Assembly (NCBI GenBank): GCA_021807585.1
Contig: JAKBCQ010000113.1
Location: forward strand, 1 to 7,368
Reading direction: 5' to 3'
Origin: Planctomycetota bacterium
GTDB lineage: Bacteria; Planctomycetota; Planctomycetia; Isosphaerales; Isosphaeraceae
DNA: 7,368 nucleotides
Shown one piece after another: positions 5,707-7,368 of the stretch. The position numbers and the translations under genes were made by a program. The notes beneath the pieces are model-generated. The model saw only the letters and a program-made list of their open reading frames with translations. It had not been told where the DNA came from and did no database searches. Within the stretch, counting starts at the first letter, position 1. Each line of letters opens with the position of its first letter.

Positions 5707-7056
5707 ATGCCGACGGACTCCCGCTTGAAGATCCGAAATCGGGACGCTCGACGGCGGTTGTGGGCGATCGTCGCGTTCATCGCGCCGGCGCTTTCGGGAT
5801 GTCAGAATTTCTCATCGATGAGCGAACGTTGGCGAACGGCGTTTGATCACGGCGTGATTCGACCGATCAATGACGACGAGGTGGGGGATAACCGGAACCT
5901 GTTGGCGAAAGTCTTCAATCCGGGCGCCGCTCCCAAGATCGCTCCCGGCGGCAGCGACGTCGGCCTGGTGGCGGGTTCGCTCGGGCTCAAGCCGAAGAAG
6001 ATCGCCGCGAACCCGGTGGCGGATAAGCAGCTCGCCGAGGCCGAGCAATTGTTCCAGCGCGGCAAGCTTGACGACGCCGCGAAGGCGATGAAGAAGATCA
6101 TCAAGGATCGCAAGAACTCGCCGTGGGGAGAGAAGGCTCAATTTTATCTCGCCGAGATCTATTACCAGCAAAAACTGTACTCGTGGGCGTATGATCAATA
6201 CGAGCAGTTCCTTAAAGATTATCCGTCGTCGCCGCGCTATCTCGATAAATCGGTTAAGCGTGAATATGAAATTGCGCAGTTGTGGTTCAAAGCGATCGAT
6301 CCCGCCGCCAAGCCGAACGAAAAACTGTCTTGGACCGAGCGGTTTCGGGGGGGAATGCCGCTGCTCGACGTCGGCGGCAACGCGGTGCAGGCGCTCGATC
6401 ACGTGCGCCAGCACGACGCCGGCGGACCGCTTTCGCCGATCGCCACCATGAACATCGCCGAATATTATTACAAAAAAGGAAATTACGAAGACGCGGGAAC
6501 TTATTATGATCAATTAATTAATGAGAGTCCCAAGCACGATTCGGTTCATCTGGCTCAGCTTCGCAGCATCGATTGCAAGGTGAAAAGCTACCGGGGCCCC
6601 GCGTACGACGATTCGGGGCTCGAGAAAGTGCGCGGGCTGATCAAGCATACGATCACGATGTTCCCCGGCGATACCCAAAACGAGAAGAAACTCTTTCATA
6701 CGCTCGATTTGATCAACGACGCCGAAGTCGAACGAACGTTCAAAATCGGCGAGTTTTACGAACGGACGGGGAAGGTTTCGTCCGCCGAGTATTACTTCGG
6801 CAAAGTGGTGGCGATATGGCCCAAGAGCCCGTACGCCGCGAGCGCGAAACAACGGCTTGAAGTGCTCGCCAAGATGCCCAGGACCGAGACCAAGCCAAGC
6901 AAGATGATGGCGATGCCGGGCGCAGGCTCGGGAGGCGGAGGGGGCGGAATGGGCGGCGGCATGGGTGGCATGGGCGGCATGGGTGGTATGGGCGGAATGG
7001 GCATGGGTGGCATGGGAGGCATGGGTGGTATGGGAGGCATGGGGGGCATGATGTAA
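5707..7056 (+). CDS. TPR-repeat lipoprotein, BamD/YfiO-like, with Gly-Met tail
   Basis: The 449-residue product starts with a basic stretch, a hydrophobic segment (about 18-29) and the lipobox LSGC with Cys32, so it should be exported and lipid-anchored. Helical TPR-like units are visible near 107-135 (AEQLFQRGKLDDAAKAMKKI), 142-172 (FYLAEIYYQQKLYSWAYDQY), 245-275 (AEYYYKKGNYEDAGTYYDQL) and 343-375 (KIGEFYERTGKVSSAEYYFG). This pattern matches BamD/YfiO, the lipoprotein scaffold of the outer-membrane beta-barrel assembly machine. The protein is much longer than the roughly 245-residue Proteobacterial BamD, with an extra segment around 33-105 and long linkers. It ends in a Gly-Met tail (405-449) not found in classical BamD. 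GGGAG lies nine bases before the ATG, and the start is 4 bp after the recO stop, suggesting translational coupling. It may be a more general TPR lipoprotein rather than true BamD. Confidence 0.85.
   Translation: MPTDSRLKIRNRDARRRLWAIVAFIAPALSGCQNFSSMSERWRTAFDHGVIRPINDDEVGDNRNLLAKVFNPGAAPKIAPGGSDVGLVAGSLGLKPKKIAANPVADKQLAEAEQLFQRGKLDDAAKAMKKIIKDRKNSPWGEKAQFYLAEIYYQQKLYSWAYDQYEQFLKDYPSSPRYLDKSVKREYEIAQLWFKAIDPAAKPNEKLSWTERFRGGMPLLDVGGNAVQALDHVRQHDAGGPLSPIATMNIAEYYYKKGNYEDAGTYYDQLINESPKHDSVHLAQLRSIDCKVKSYRGPAYDDSGLEKVRGLIKHTITMFPGDTQNEKKLFHTLDLINDAEVERTFKIGEFYERTGKVSSAEYYFGKVVAIWPKSPYAASAKQRLEVLAKMPRTETKPSKMMAMPGAGSGGGGGGMGGGMGGMGGMGGMGGMGMGGMGGMGGMGGMGGMM
6919..7053 (+). repeat. Gly-Met (MGG) low-complexity repeat at the end of the TPR lipoprotein gene
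   Basis: After a short Gly run (residues 405-414), the last 35 codons consist of Met and Gly only, mostly MGG units from a 9-bp DNA motif of ATGGGTGGC type. Glycine codons vary (GGT, GGC, GGA, GGG), so the peptide pattern appears maintained rather than merely recently expanded. The opposite strand gives a Met-Pro-Pro frame that is a shadow. Confidence 0.9.
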
Positions 7057-7142
7057 ATCGAACGCTCCTCCTCGGTGTGCGTGTCTCCGTGTGTCGTCGG
7101 GTGAAAGGATTGTTAGGCGCCGGTTTGAGAAAGGAGTCGGTC
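7057..7142 (+). other. Short gap between the TPR lipoprotein and lptE
   Basis: These 86 bases contain a GTGT-rich stretch and the lptE ribosome binding site but no hairpin with a T-run. Readthrough into lptE is therefore likely. Confidence 0.5.
7131..7136 (+). promoter_or_regulatory. Ribosome binding site that fixes the GTG start of lptE
   Basis: AAGGAG followed by six bases and GTG at 7143. The spacing is optimal, and the frame starting here gives a lipoprotein signal and an LptE-like body. Confidence 0.75.
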
Positions 7143-7368
7143 GTGAAGGATTCGTCGCGAAGATCGTCTCGATCGATCTCAACTCGGTTCGTCGCGTCGC
7201 TTGCGTTCTGTTTGCTTCTCGTCCCGGGCTGCGGGTATTCGCTCCGCCCTCCGTATCAAAAAGAAATTAAAACGGTATACGTACCGATGGCGCGATCGAT
7301 CACGTTCCGCAAGGAGCTGAACACGCAGCTCACCGAGGCGGTGATCAAAGAGATCGAACAGCGCACAC
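7143..7368 (+). CDS. lptE: LPS assembly lipoprotein LptE-like (5' part, cut by window edge)
   Basis: LptE is the outer-membrane lipoprotein that sits inside the LptD barrel and helps place lipopolysaccharide in the outer leaflet. Only the first 75 codons are present. A basic start (R6, R7, R10, R15) leads into a hydrophobic stretch (about 16-27) and the lipobox LVPGC with Cys30; Pro at -2 is unusual, but Gly precedes the Cys as expected. The mature protein starts CGYSLRPPYQKEIKTVYVP, the family's CGY(x)L opening followed by the first beta strand. RKELNTQLTEAVIKEIEQRT then matches the first helix of the LptE fold. The start is GTG, chosen for the AAGGAG six bases upstream. It follows the BamD-like gene on the same strand, consistent with an outer-membrane assembly operon. 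The rest of the gene lies beyond the right edge. Confidence 0.85.
   Translation, partial: MKDSSRRSSRSISTRFVASLAFCLLLVPGCGYSLRPPYQKEIKTVYVPMARSITFRKELNTQLTEAVIKEIEQRT

Noticed and set aside
6514..7182. Minus-strand frame of 222 codons opposite the lipoprotein end and lptE start
   Set aside because: Its His-Ala-Thr repeats are the reverse reading of the Gly-Met tail, so it is a shadow.

Overview
The window looks like chromosomal DNA from a planctomycete, probably of the Isosphaeraceae type. This is inferred from three things seen in the sequence: a very long secreted-type protein that opens with a basic leader and an LE-x-R-x-LL motif, arrays of pre-peptidase C-terminal (PPC)-like beta domains, and a recO / TPR lipoprotein / lptE cluster in a diderm genome with moderately high G+C. 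No rRNA, tRNA, CRISPR array, transposase or integrase was recognised.

Left part (1-4068, minus strand): one uninterrupted reading frame of 1356 codons starts at 4068 and runs off the left edge. I checked every in-frame triplet and found no stop. It encodes a giant surface or secreted protein with about twelve complete PPC-like domains of 100-115 residues plus the start of another. From about residue 457 onward the domains alternate between two types, so the protein and its DNA are built from a tandem two-domain super-repeat of about 650-660 bp.

Middle (4069-4949): an 881-bp divergent intergenic region. The half next to the giant gene holds its ribosome binding site, a long inverted repeat in the presumed leader, and a TTGACA-type promoter candidate whose -10 box lies between two copies of a 9-bp direct repeat. 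Next comes an AT-rich island with a TATAAT box pointing toward recO. The last 450 bp or so has no convincing gene.

Right part (4950-7368, plus strand): a compact gene row. recO (recombination mediator with a four-cysteine zinc site) is followed after 4 bp by a TPR lipoprotein of BamD/YfiO type that ends in an unusual Gly-Met repeat tail. After 86 bp comes the 5' end of an LptE-like lipoprotein, starting at GTG with a strong Shine-Dalgarno and cut by the right edge. The two lipoproteins suggest outer-membrane assembly (beta-barrel insertion and lipopolysaccharide export), here linked in transcription to a DNA-repair gene. The divergent giant protein is probably itself cell-surface or exported, so most of the window concerns the envelope.
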